A stretch of DNA of 47,220 bases, taken from assembly GCA_900547655.1 (NCBI GenBank), contig URHQ01000005.1:1-47220 (forward strand), written 5' to 3'. Of this stretch, positions 33,192 to 41,199 are shown one piece after another. Within the stretch, counting starts at the first letter, position 1; every line of letters starts with the position of its first letter. The notes beneath the pieces were generated by a model that was given only the letters and a program-made list of their open reading frames with translations, searched no databases and was not told the DNA's origin. This stretch comes from an uncultured Collinsella sp. (GTDB taxonomy: Bacteria > Actinomycetota > Coriobacteriia > Coriobacteriales > Coriobacteriaceae). The position numbers were made by a program, and so were the translations under genes.

Positions 33192-33265
33192 TGGGACATA
33201 ATAATCAGGTTTGTTTGCCCCGCGTGCATAAGATTTGGGACAAACACTCCTGGTATTTTGTCCCA
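33192..33265. promoter_or_regulatory. Candidate Rrf2 operator: three TGGGACA half-sites
   Basis: TGGGACATA (33192-33200) in direct orientation, then TGGGACAAA (33236-33244) and its perfect inverse TTTGTCCCA (33257-33265). The 9-bp inverted pair with 12-nt spacing lies 20 bases upstream of the regulator start; the first site overlaps a CATAAT -10-like hexamer (33197-33202). The position between divergent sufC and rrf2 genes fits auto- and operon regulation. Confidence 0.65.
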
Positions 33266-33285
33266 GCAACGATGGGAGGGTAGGT

Positions 33286-33717
33286 ATGCTCATTTCTTCC
33301 AAGGGCCGCTATGCCCTCCGGCTGATGATCTATATCGCGGCGCTCGGCGACGCCGAGGGCAAGATTGCCCTGCGCGAGGTTGCCGACCGCGAGCATATCT
33401 CGCAAAAGTATTTGGAGCAGCTGGTTCGTCCGCTTATGAAGGCTGGCCTGCTTAAGAGCGTGCGCGGCAAGGGCGGCGGCTACATGATGGCCAAGGATCC
33501 CTCCGAGGTACGTGCGGGTGACATCCTGCGCGCCGTCGAGGGCAGCACGGCGCCCGTGGCGTGCGACGGCATCGACAACAGCTGCACCCGCAGCGATTTG
33601 TGCTCGACCGTCAAGTTCTGGCGCGGTCTGGACGACGTGATCGAAAAATACGTCGACGGCGTGACGTTGGCCGACCTAGCCGCCGTCCCCGAGATCAACT
33701 TTGACATTAAGCTGTAG
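33286..33717 (+). CDS. Rrf2/IscR-type iron-sulfur-sensing regulator
   Basis: 143-residue winged-helix repressor. The N-terminal DNA-binding half (about 1-75) has LREVADREHISQKYLEQLV (recognition helix) and VRGKGGGYMMAKDP (wing). Three cysteines, C93, C100 and C106, in the loop after the dimerisation helix match the cluster-binding position of IscR-like proteins. Divergent from sufC, so it most likely represses or tunes the suf operon according to Fe-S status (SufR/IscR-like role, inferred). Start ATG 33286 with GGGAGGG upstream. Confidence 0.92.
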   Translation: MLISSKGRYALRLMIYIAALGDAEGKIALREVADREHISQKYLEQLVRPLMKAGLLKSVRGKGGGYMMAKDPSEVRAGDILRAVEGSTAPVACDGIDNSCTRSDLCSTVKFWRGLDDVIEKYVDGVTLADLAAVPEINFDIKL

Positions 33718-33769
33718 GTTGAGCGCAATTCCTTAAGATTTCGCGGAGGTTTTTGCCGTTTACCGAGGG

Positions 33770-33785
33770 GTTGTTGTGCAACAAC
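33770..33785. promoter_or_regulatory. Palindrome GTTGTTG-TG-CAACAAC upstream of surface-protein gene
   Basis: Seven-base perfect arms around TG. The core GTTGTGCAAC (33773-33782) recurs at 35741-35750 before the AAA-ATPase gene. It overlaps a possible -35 TTGTGC (33774-33779), with AATACT 17 bases on, so it could be a repressor site. Confidence 0.45.
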
Positions 33786-33855
33786 GGGCGAGCTGCAATA
33801 CTTATTTTTATCTTTGCAAACTGAACTTTAACTACACCAATGCAGGGAGGATCTT

Positions 33856-35673
33856 ATGCAGTCCAAGCATTCTGCTATTGTCGCGGGCCTGACGTTGGCG
33901 CTTTCGTTTGGCGCCGTTTCCGCGCCGGCACCTGCCGCTGCCGAGGAGCCCACGCCGGGCGTTGCCTCGGATGCCACCGATATCGATAAGGGTCTCTACA
34001 CCCAGCAGTCCTTCTCGGGCGTGCTGAGGTCGGTCCAGGGCGTTTCGTTTGTCAACGTGACTCCCGAGATGAAGTACTTTACCAAGTACGAGAGCCATGG
34101 TAACTACAACCAGGGATTTTCGTATGGTGACGGCTATAACGCACTGGGTTACTATCAGTTTGATCGCCGCTGGTCGCTCATTCCGTTTATGAAGCAGGTT
34201 TACAACTACGATTCTGCCAAGTACAGCATGCTCAAGGATGCGATTGATCGCGGCAGCGAGATTTCCAACACGAGCAATGCCATGTACGAGAACGGCCAGC
34301 TCACCGAGTTGGGCCGTATTGCGCAGGAGGCCTTTCAGGGTGCTTACAACACCGATCCTGTTGAGTTCTCAGCACTTCAAGATGCTTATGCGTACAACTC
34401 GTACTATGCGGTGACCGAGGCGTGGCTCAAGAGCGGCCTGGGTATTGATATTTCGGGCCGCGCTGACTGCGTCAAGGGCATGGTGTGGAGCATTACCAAC
34501 ATGTGCGGCACTGGTGGCTGCAGGGACTTTTTCCGCTGGGCGAATCTTTCCAACGATATGTCCGATCGCGAGTTTGTGACGGCGCTTTCCAACAGCGTGG
34601 TCAATAACGTGGCGACCAAGTATTCGAGCCAACCCCAGTATCATGAGGGCTGGAAGAACCGCTACCGCAACGAGCTAAAGGACTGCTTGGTTTATATCGC
34701 TGAGGACGAGGCTGCCGCCGCGACGCCCGTGCAGCCCGAGCCCACACCGGCGCCCTCGCCGACACCTGATTCGAATGACGACTCGAGTGACGATGCCAAC
34801 GATGACAGGATGGATGCGCCCTCGACCGATGCTGACGGTAATGGCTCTGCTGGTGGCACTACCAACGACGGCTCTACCTCGAACGGCTCCGATTCGAACG
34901 GCTCTGCTGCGGGCGATTCGCCTTCAAGCTCTGCCGGCAATACGGACAGCGACGCTTCTGGTTCGACCGGCGCTGATACCTCTAACTCATCTACCGGCTC
35001 GAGCGATTCGTCCGTTGACACCGGCTCTAACAACGGCTCCGGCTCTGACGCAACCCCTGATTCCGATGCTTCCAAGGACGATTCGAATAAGGCGCCGGAC
35101 GCTCCCGTTGCTTCGCCGGACAAGAAGCCTTCTTTCTCCGAGCAGCTTGGTTCTACGCTGGGTTCTTCGCTGATGGCTGGCGTCAATAACGGCTCGGCCC
35201 AGAACAAGGACAACTCTGATCAGGCTTCCACGGAAAAGACCGAAGCCGCAAAGGGCGACTCCAAGGACAAGGCTTCCGAGAAGACCGAATCCGATAAGGG
35301 TTCTAGCTCTGAGGAGAAGGACGACAAATCCGCTCAGAAGAAGGACGAGAGTAAGAAGTCTGAATCTGAGGATAAGGACGAGAACAAGGGCAAGACCAAG
35401 GACGGAAAGCAGCAGGGCGAGGACGGCGGCAAGGGCAACACCGACAACCAGAACCAAGAGCAAAATGACTCCAAAACGGTGACCACCACGACCACGACGA
35501 CTACAGCTACCAAGTCCTCGGGCGGCAACATGCCCAAGACGGGCGATCTGATTGTGATGGCGAGCCTTGCCAGCGCGAGCTTGGCCACACTGGGCGCTAC
35601 GTCTATCGTAAGTGGTAAGCATAAGCTCGATCAGCAGAAGAAGAATTCTGGGGAGGATGGCTCGGAGGAGTAA
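33856..35673 (+). CDS. Secreted MPKTG-anchored surface protein with lysozyme-like N-terminal domain
   Basis: 605 residues. Signal peptide 1-29 (basic start, hydrophobic core, cleavage near APAAA-EE). Residues about 60-290 form a Tyr/Asn-rich globular domain beginning EMKYFTKYESHGNYNQGFSY and GYNALGYYQFDRRW, which resembles lysozyme/transglycosylase-like regions of Coriobacteriia surface proteins; Glu in YESHG is a candidate catalytic residue (inference). Four Cys may form disulfides. Then a Ser/Asp/Asn/Thr linker (about 300-420), a Lys/Glu/Asp/Ser stretch (420-545) and a Thr run. The sorting signal is MPKTG (559-563), a variant of LPXTG, plus a TM helix and KHK. An unusual acidic tail (GEDGSEE) follows. 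Start ATG 33856 with GGGAGG upstream. Confidence 0.82.
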   Translation: MQSKHSAIVAGLTLALSFGAVSAPAPAAAEEPTPGVASDATDIDKGLYTQQSFSGVLRSVQGVSFVNVTPEMKYFTKYESHGNYNQGFSYGDGYNALGYYQFDRRWSLIPFMKQVYNYDSAKYSMLKDAIDRGSEISNTSNAMYENGQLTELGRIAQEAFQGAYNTDPVEFSALQDAYAYNSYYAVTEAWLKSGLGIDISGRADCVKGMVWSITNMCGTGGCRDFFRWANLSNDMSDREFVTALSNSVVNNVATKYSSQPQYHEGWKNRYRNELKDCLVYIAEDEAAAATPVQPEPTPAPSPTPDSNDDSSDDANDDRMDAPSTDADGNGSAGGTTNDGSTSNGSDSNGSAAGDSPSSSAGNTDSDASGSTGADTSNSSTGSSDSSVDTGSNNGSGSDATPDSDASKDDSNKAPDAPVASPDKKPSFSEQLGSTLGSSLMAGVNNGSAQNKDNSDQASTEKTEAAKGDSKDKASEKTESDKGSSSEEKDDKSAQKKDESKKSESEDKDENKGKTKDGKQQGEDGGKGNTDNQNQEQNDSKTVTTTTTTTTATKSSGGNMPKTGDLIVMASLASASLATLGATSIVSGKHKLDQQKKNSGEDGSEE

Positions 35674-35704
35674 TCTTTCAGATCGTTTTCTATAAGAGTT
35701 AAGG

Positions 35705-35740
35705 ACGGGGTCCGGTGCGGCGGCATCGGGCCTCGTTTTT
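35705..35740 (+). terminator. Terminator of the surface-protein gene
   Basis: 14-bp stem ACGGGGTCCGGTGC / GCATCGGGCCTCGT (some G-T pairs) with GGCG loop and TTTTT tail. Confidence 0.85.
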
Positions 35741-35813
35741 GTTGTGCAACGATTTGTTATGCCCCCTCGGGGCGTCAGTTGCTACCGTTGCCCGAAACCT
35801 TTGCAGGTCGATA

Positions 35814-35841
35814 TTGTTGCGCTCCGCCTGCTCGTTACAAT
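35814..35841 (+). promoter_or_regulatory. Promoter of the AAA-ATPase-like gene
   Basis: -35 TTGTTG (35814-35819), 16-nt spacer, -10 TACAAT (35836-35841), about 35 bases from the GTG start. The GTTGTGCAAC motif lies 64 bases upstream of the -35. Confidence 0.6.
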
Positions 35842-35874
35842 AGGCATCGTGCTGCGTTAGAGGGAGAGTTTACG

Positions 35875-37674
35875 GTGTCTGAACAGGTGAATTGTGGTTT
35901 TACTCATGCGTTTGGTGCGCTGTTTCTCAATCATGCGGATAACGCAGCTCTACCGGTTGATGTACACGACTTTTCCGATGCAATCAATCGGTGTTTACTC
36001 ATCGATAAGACCATGTTTATTGCCGATATGTTGGATTGTGAGGCATCTGTCGCGTATTGCTGCCGACCCAAGGGTTTCGGCAAGAGCATGAACCTATCGA
36101 TGCTCAAATGCTATTTGGAACGACCTGATCACCGGCGGCCGGATCGAAGCCCGTTCGTCGGCACCCAGATCTGGCAGGCGGGCGGCGGTCGCTATCGTGA
36201 TGAGTACGCGCGCTATCCGGTCATCATGCTCGACTTTTCAGCTGCCGCTGCGAGGCGCGACGCTGATGCTGCGGCGGCTATTCGCAACGCTGTCGCGCAC
36301 GAGTGCGCCCGATTGCTGCCGCTGCTTGCCGCGCCTGATCTGTCGAGACGTGGGGTCCGTCTTATCGAGAGGGCGGCGCGTGGAGTGGCCAGCGATAAGG
36401 AGATCGATGCGGCGCTTGGCGTGCTTATTAAGCTGCTCCAGACAGCTTTCGATGAGCAGGTTGTTCTTCTTATAGACGACTACGACGCGGTATGTCCAAA
36501 GCGTTTGGACGCTAAGGACGACGGTAGCGTGGATTCCCTAGAGTCGCTCAGCCGAATGTTGTTCGACACCATTGCCGATGCCGGCGACTCGTTGCGATTG
36601 ACGTGTCTTATGGGCGAGCGCCCCGGTCCCGCCGAGTTTGCGTTGTTCCAACGTGGGGTTTCCTATCGGTCGGCTACGCCGCTGTCGAGTTGGTGTGATC
36701 GATGGTTCGGTTTTTCGGACGACGAAGTCCAGGTGCTGTTGGATCGCATCGGTCGCAACGGCTGTCTGGATGATGCGCGTGAATGGCTCGAGGGGTATCG
36801 GTTTGGCAGGGTCTATTGCTCGAGTCCAGCGCGTGTGATCGGTTTTCTGGGCCGAGGCTGCACGGCGCCTGTGCGTGCCGATCTGTATGGATATGCCGAT
36901 TGCCTGAGTAGGGTAGTTGCCGGATGGAATCTCGACCGCCTTTCGGTCTTGTTTGATTTGCTCGAGGCCCATGGGTGCGCTGAGGTCCCGCTTTGTTTGG
37001 GCACTGCAGAGCCAGATGTCTCGCCTGACGTTGGCATGTGGACAGCGCTGTATCTGTCCGGTTTTCTCACGACGGATATGACTGAGGAGCCAGAGCATGG
37101 CGATCGCCTCCGTGCTTTGCGATTGCCCAATAACGAGCTTCGCCAGGCCTTGCGTCTAGTGATTATTGAGTGGTTTGAGTGCACTGCCGAAGACATTCGA
37201 GACGTCGATGCGTTTCGCGACGGGCTGTGCCATGGGAACGAGGATACCGTGAGGCGGGCGCTAAGCCGCATCTTGGGGGATGCGGGAATCGGTGAGACCG
37301 ACCCAGATAAGCCTCTGCCATATCATCTGCTCTTGCAGGGGCTCTGCTTTGGCTTGCCGGGCTATGCCAATCCTGCCTCGAGGCGAAAGTGTGGCGCGGG
37401 TCGCTGGGACATCCAGGTTTTCCCTACGGGTGCTGTGCTCGACGTAGCGGACACGATTGGCATGCTGGACGAGCGCCCGCTCATTACGATCAACATGATG
37501 TATGACCCCGGCGTGGATGCGCTGGGCCTGGAATTGCTGGCCGTACAGTCGCTACTTGACATAGAGCGCGACGGCATCGACGAAATCCGTGTGCCGCGCC
37601 CCGGCGTGGGTCGCATGCGCTGGGGGTTTGGGTTTGATGGACAGCATATGGCTACGGTGTGCCAGCGGCTTTAA
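35875..37674 (+). CDS. AAA-ATPase-like protein with degenerate PD-(D/E)XK C-terminus
   Basis: 599 residues of the AAA-ATPase-like family (DUF1703-type architecture) common in gut anaerobes. The N-terminal region has DKTMFIADML, the P-loop-like CRPKGFGKS (GFGKS at 67-71), and Walker B VVLLIDDYDAV (about 195-205). The middle is helical. The C-terminal nuclease-like domain keeps an Asp in GRWDIQVFP (about 510), but the expected E-x-K strand reads LITINMMYD, so catalysis is doubtful. Start GTG 35875 with AGGGAGAG upstream; longer readings lack support. Codon use is normal for the window. Role unknown; members are often linked to mobile or defence functions without proof. Confidence 0.8.
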   Translation: MSEQVNCGFTHAFGALFLNHADNAALPVDVHDFSDAINRCLLIDKTMFIADMLDCEASVAYCCRPKGFGKSMNLSMLKCYLERPDHRRPDRSPFVGTQIWQAGGGRYRDEYARYPVIMLDFSAAAARRDADAAAAIRNAVAHECARLLPLLAAPDLSRRGVRLIERAARGVASDKEIDAALGVLIKLLQTAFDEQVVLLIDDYDAVCPKRLDAKDDGSVDSLESLSRMLFDTIADAGDSLRLTCLMGERPGPAEFALFQRGVSYRSATPLSSWCDRWFGFSDDEVQVLLDRIGRNGCLDDAREWLEGYRFGRVYCSSPARVIGFLGRGCTAPVRADLYGYADCLSRVVAGWNLDRLSVLFDLLEAHGCAEVPLCLGTAEPDVSPDVGMWTALYLSGFLTTDMTEEPEHGDRLRALRLPNNELRQALRLVIIEWFECTAEDIRDVDAFRDGLCHGNEDTVRRALSRILGDAGIGETDPDKPLPYHLLLQGLCFGLPGYANPASRRKCGAGRWDIQVFPTGAVLDVADTIGMLDERPLITINMMYDPGVDALGLELLAVQSLLDIERDGIDEIRVPRPGVGRMRWGFGFDGQHMATVCQRL

Positions 37675-37698
37675 GCGCCGAGGTGTTTCCGGCTTCCG

Positions 37699-38718
37699 TT
37701 ACTCGGTGTCCTTCATGGGCGGCATGGGCTTCCAGTTGGGATCCTTGACGATCTTGCGGGCGTCCTTCATGCCGCGGCGCAGCGCCGGAATGCCGGTCTT
37801 AAAGCACTTATCGACCGCAGCCAGGCGAATAAATTCCTTGCAGAAGGTCGCGGCGTTGCCCAGACGGAACAGCACGGGGTGATAGTCGCCGTAGATCTGC
37901 ATGTAGCGGGCCAGATAACCGCGGTTGCGCATGATGTAGTAGCGGTTGGTGTCGCTCGTGGAGTTGAGCTGGCGCTTGCCGGCGATATCCCAGTTAGAGA
38001 CGGCGCGGGCGCGCTTGAGAACCACGTCGGCAACAACGGCGGCGGGGAAGTGTTGGCTGGCTACGTAGCCGTAGCAGGCATCGTCGCCGTAGATAAAGAA
38101 GCGCGCGTCGGGCAGGCCAATCTTGTCGACCACGCGGCGCGAGAACAAGCCGCCCTCAAAGCATAGCTGGTTCATGGCGCGGTAGCCCTCGGGTCCCAAG
38201 TCCCACTTGGCGACAGGGTTGGGAATGCCGAGCGAAAGGATGAGTTGGTACTGCCAAAAGAAGGCGCCGCCGTCAAAGTCCAAGCGCGAACCCTGGATAA
38301 CATCGTAGCGGTCGGTCCATTTGGCCAAGCGCTCGATGCCTTCGGGGATGACGAGCACGTCGTCGTCCATCACCCAGAACCACTGGGCGCCCAGGTCGTA
38401 GGCGCATTTGGTGCCGGCTGAGAAGCCGCCCGCACCGCCACCGTTTTCGAGCTGCGGGGCGTAGATGACACGGTCGGTGCCGCCTTGCGCGTCGGGCTGC
38501 TCGGTGTCGATGCCCCACAGGTTGGCCAGGCGCTCGTTGAATGCGGTGCACATGGCCTCGGTCTCGCGCGAATTCTCGTTATCGACAATCACGATGCGCC
38601 AGGGCGCGGCAGTGAGCTCGGTCATGGAGTCGAACAAGTTGGCCAGGAGTTCCTGGCGCTTGTACGTAACGACGACGATGGCGAGCTTATCGATGGGAGC
38701 GGGAAGGGTTGAAGGCAT
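37699..38718 (-). CDS. Family-2 glycosyltransferase (GlfT2-like group)
   Basis: 339 residues, GT-A fold. Starts LAIVVVTYKRQELLANLFDSM; IVIVDNENS; LENGGGAGGFSAGTKCAYDLG; and metal-binding WVMDDDVLV (DDD). The GGAGGF plus MDDD arrangement is typical of galactofuranosyl/rhamnosyl-type transferases of Actinobacteria. FFIYGDDACYGYVA is the likely acceptor-side acidic motif. Start ATG 38718 with AAAGGA upstream. It is divergent from the forward glycosyltransferase block, with TACAAT on the minus strand at 38794-38799 as a possible -10. It probably builds a surface polysaccharide; sugar unknown. Confidence 0.85.
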   Translation of the reverse strand: MPSTLPAPIDKLAIVVVTYKRQELLANLFDSMTELTAAPWRIVIVDNENSRETEAMCTAFNERLANLWGIDTEQPDAQGGTDRVIYAPQLENGGGAGGFSAGTKCAYDLGAQWFWVMDDDVLVIPEGIERLAKWTDRYDVIQGSRLDFDGGAFFWQYQLILSLGIPNPVAKWDLGPEGYRAMNQLCFEGGLFSRRVVDKIGLPDARFFIYGDDACYGYVASQHFPAAVVADVVLKRARAVSNWDIAGKRQLNSTSDTNRYYIMRNRGYLARYMQIYGDYHPVLFRLGNAATFCKEFIRLAAVDKCFKTGIPALRRGMKDARKIVKDPNWKPMPPMKDTE

Positions 38719-38880
38719 GGGGCAATATATCCTTTCACGCGCGGCGCGCATGCGCTGCACGGAAGCTATCGAATACGTCCTTGGGACTGTCCTATTGTAA
38801 AGGCTCGGCGCGCCTTGACGGCAAGCTTTGAATAAAACGCAGGAACCTGCCACGGGCCCGCCGCATGACGTGGGGCTGCT

Positions 38881-38909
38881 TTGCCCGCAAGAGGCTCCAT
38901 AGATTATAT
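38881..38909 (+). promoter_or_regulatory. Promoter of the glycosyltransferase block
   Basis: -35 TTGCCC (38881-38886), 17-nt spacer, -10 TTATAT (38904-38909), giving a leader of about 60 nt to the TTG start at 38975. Confidence 0.55.
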
Positions 38910-38974
38910 AAACGCCCGCTAGCGCGCTGACCCTTTGATACCATGAAACGACAGGTATTTCCTAAGGAGCACAT

Positions 38975-40078
38975 TTGTCTACTAACGCCTCTGGCAGCCC
39001 TGTTCTGTCGCTGCTTATTCCCATTTACAATGTTCAGCGCTACCTGCGCGAGTGCCTCGATTCCGCCCTGGCGCAGACACTCAAGGATATTGAGATCATC
39101 TGCATTAACGACGGGTCGACCGACAACTCGCCGGCGATTATCCGCGAGTATATGGAGCGCGATAGGCGCGTCAAGATGATCGACAAGGCCAACAGCGGCT
39201 ACGGCGACTCGATGAACCACGGTCTGGAGATGGCGCGTGGCAAGTACGTTGGCATCTTGGAGTCCGATGACTTTATGGCGCCCGACGCACTCGAAAAGCT
39301 TGTCTCGGCCGCCGATAGCAATAATGCCGACTTTGCGAAGGCGAACTTTGATTTCTACTGGTCTAAGCCCGAGGAACGCCGTTCGCTGCACGAGATGTTT
39401 AAAGCCAAGGACTGTTGCAAGCCGGTGCATCCGAGCGATACGACGCAGTTCTTTAAGCAAAAGCCGTCGATTTGGTCGGCCGTGTACCGTCGCGATTTTC
39501 TTGAGCGCAACGGCATTACGTTCCTGCCGACTCCGGGGGCATCCTTTCAGGACACGTCGTTCGCCTTTAAGGTGATCGCGTGCGCCGATAAGGCTGTTTA
39601 CCTACATGATGCCGTGTTGTCGTATCGCCAGGACAACGAGAATTCCTCGGTCAATTCTTCGGCTAAGGTCTTTTGCGTCAATACCGAGTATGCCGAGATT
39701 GAGCGTTGGATTCGAGAGGATTATGCCCGCGGCCACGCAAGTGATGACGTCGCGCGCATGCTCAAGTTCAATCAGCTCATTAAGTACGATTCGTACATGT
39801 GGAACTACGTGCGCCTGGCGCCTAAGTTCTATAAGGAGTTCCTGGTTCAGATGGCCAAGGAGTTCCAAGCGGCCTTGGACGCGGGGGAGTTTTCGCTTGA
39901 CGACCTCAAGCCGTGGAAGCGCGCAAATCTCGCTGCCATCCTCAAAGATCCTGAGGGCTGGGTTGACGAGCATCCGAGTTTTGCGACGGATGGTGCCTTG
40001 GGGCGTGCTAAGTATTACGCCTCGGTTGGAGGCCCAGGCGTGGTTGCTGCCTTCCTCATCGAATCGCTGAGGGGGTAG
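38975..40078 (+). CDS. Family-2 glycosyltransferase A
   Basis: 367 residues. GT-A domain 1-120: LSLLIPIYNVQRYLRECLDSA, ICINDGSTDNSP, DKANSGYGDSMN, GILESDDFM (metal site ESDD). The C-terminal half (about 130-367) is a helical extension with KPSIWSAVYRR and LPTPGASFQDTSFAFK. It starts at TTG 38975, chosen because AAGGAG is optimally placed and no ATG fits. Strongly similar along its length to the protein at 41200 (shared DIEIICINDGSTD, YMERD, NSGYGDSM), so the two are tandem paralogues. First of five forward genes. Activity on a surface glycan is inferred. Confidence 0.87.
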   Translation: MSTNASGSPVLSLLIPIYNVQRYLRECLDSALAQTLKDIEIICINDGSTDNSPAIIREYMERDRRVKMIDKANSGYGDSMNHGLEMARGKYVGILESDDFMAPDALEKLVSAADSNNADFAKANFDFYWSKPEERRSLHEMFKAKDCCKPVHPSDTTQFFKQKPSIWSAVYRRDFLERNGITFLPTPGASFQDTSFAFKVIACADKAVYLHDAVLSYRQDNENSSVNSSAKVFCVNTEYAEIERWIREDYARGHASDDVARMLKFNQLIKYDSYMWNYVRLAPKFYKEFLVQMAKEFQAALDAGEFSLDDLKPWKRANLAAILKDPEGWVDEHPSFATDGALGRAKYYASVGGPGVVAAFLIESLRG

Positions 40079-40084
40079 GTCGGC

Positions 40085-41125
40085 ATGGGAGAGGCCTCGT
40101 GTCCTAAAGCTACCATTGTCGTCCCCGTTTACAACTCTGAGCGCTCCATTCAGCGATGCCTCGATTCGCTGTTGGCCCAGTCTGAGCGTTCGATTCAGGT
40201 TGTCTGCGTCAACGACGGTTCGACTGATGATTCGTTGAACGTGTTGCGCCAGATCGCGCAGGCCGACGATCGCGTACTGGTGATTGACCAGGAAAACGCG
40301 GGCGTCTCGTGTGCTCGAAATGCCGGTATCGATGTCGCCGAGGGCGAGACCGTCTTTTTTGTGGACGCCGACGATTACATCGATGCCCAGACGGTCGAGC
40401 GCGTGCTGCATGCCATGGAGTCCGCAGATGCCGAGGCCGCCGTTTTTGGCGGCGTCTGTGAACCTGCCGATGCTGCCCCCAAACGCGTCCAGCAACTCAT
40501 GAGCACCAAAGCTGGTGCTTTCGGCGCCCGTGATCCCCAACTGCTGTTCCATTCGAATGCGCAGCCCTATGCCTGCCGTGCGGCTTTTTCGCGCGATCTG
40601 CTCAATCGCGAAGGCATTCGCTTCGCCCCCGGTTTGGCTTTGGGCGAGGACGTCGTCTTCCAATTTGCGGCTTATGCGCTTGCCCGCAGGACCGTCGTCA
40701 TGCCGGACAAGTTCTACCACTACGTGATGGAGAGCGAATCGGCGACGCACGAGTTCAACAGTGCCGAGGCTCGTGCCAAAAAGCTTGACGCCCACATGAG
40801 AATGCTCGAGGAGGTCTTGGAGGACTGGGCGGCCTACGGTCTTTTGGACCTGTGCCCCGGCGAGCTGATAACTTGGTTTTTGGACCTAATTGTGTTCGAC
40901 CTGGCGCGCTTGGATGCCGATGACTTCCATCGCGTGGCGGCTCGCGTCAACATGGACCTTACGACGTTTTTGGGAACAGAGTGGGCGGATATGCCTGCTA
41001 AGGGCGCCGTTCGCCGTGTTGCCCACAAGTTCGTTGCGACGACCTCGGGCGTTTCGATGGCAGACGCCACGCTGTTCTATCTTTCGACTCGCGGCCTCAA
41101 AGCCTGCCTGGAGCGCTTTATCTAA
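40085..41125 (+). CDS. Family-2 glycosyltransferase B
   Basis: 346 residues. ATIVVPVYNSERSIQRCLDSLL, VCVNDGSTDDS, ENAGVSCARNAGID, and metal site VDADDYID near 98-105. The C-terminal helical region has GEDVVFQFAAYALARRTV (Glu-Asp typical of the family) and KFYHYVMES. ATG 40085 follows the previous stop by 6 bases. More like typical EPS/capsule transferases than its two paralogous neighbours. Confidence 0.87.
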   Translation: MGEASCPKATIVVPVYNSERSIQRCLDSLLAQSERSIQVVCVNDGSTDDSLNVLRQIAQADDRVLVIDQENAGVSCARNAGIDVAEGETVFFVDADDYIDAQTVERVLHAMESADAEAAVFGGVCEPADAAPKRVQQLMSTKAGAFGARDPQLLFHSNAQPYACRAAFSRDLLNREGIRFAPGLALGEDVVFQFAAYALARRTVVMPDKFYHYVMESESATHEFNSAEARAKKLDAHMRMLEEVLEDWAAYGLLDLCPGELITWFLDLIVFDLARLDADDFHRVAARVNMDLTTFLGTEWADMPAKGAVRRVAHKFVATTSGVSMADATLFYLSTRGLKACLERFI

Positions 41126-41199
41126 TTCCAAGCGCTGCCGCCCGCCGCAACTCGGCTGCTAAAATAACCCTGTTACACGCTATTCAACAGGAGGTTCTC

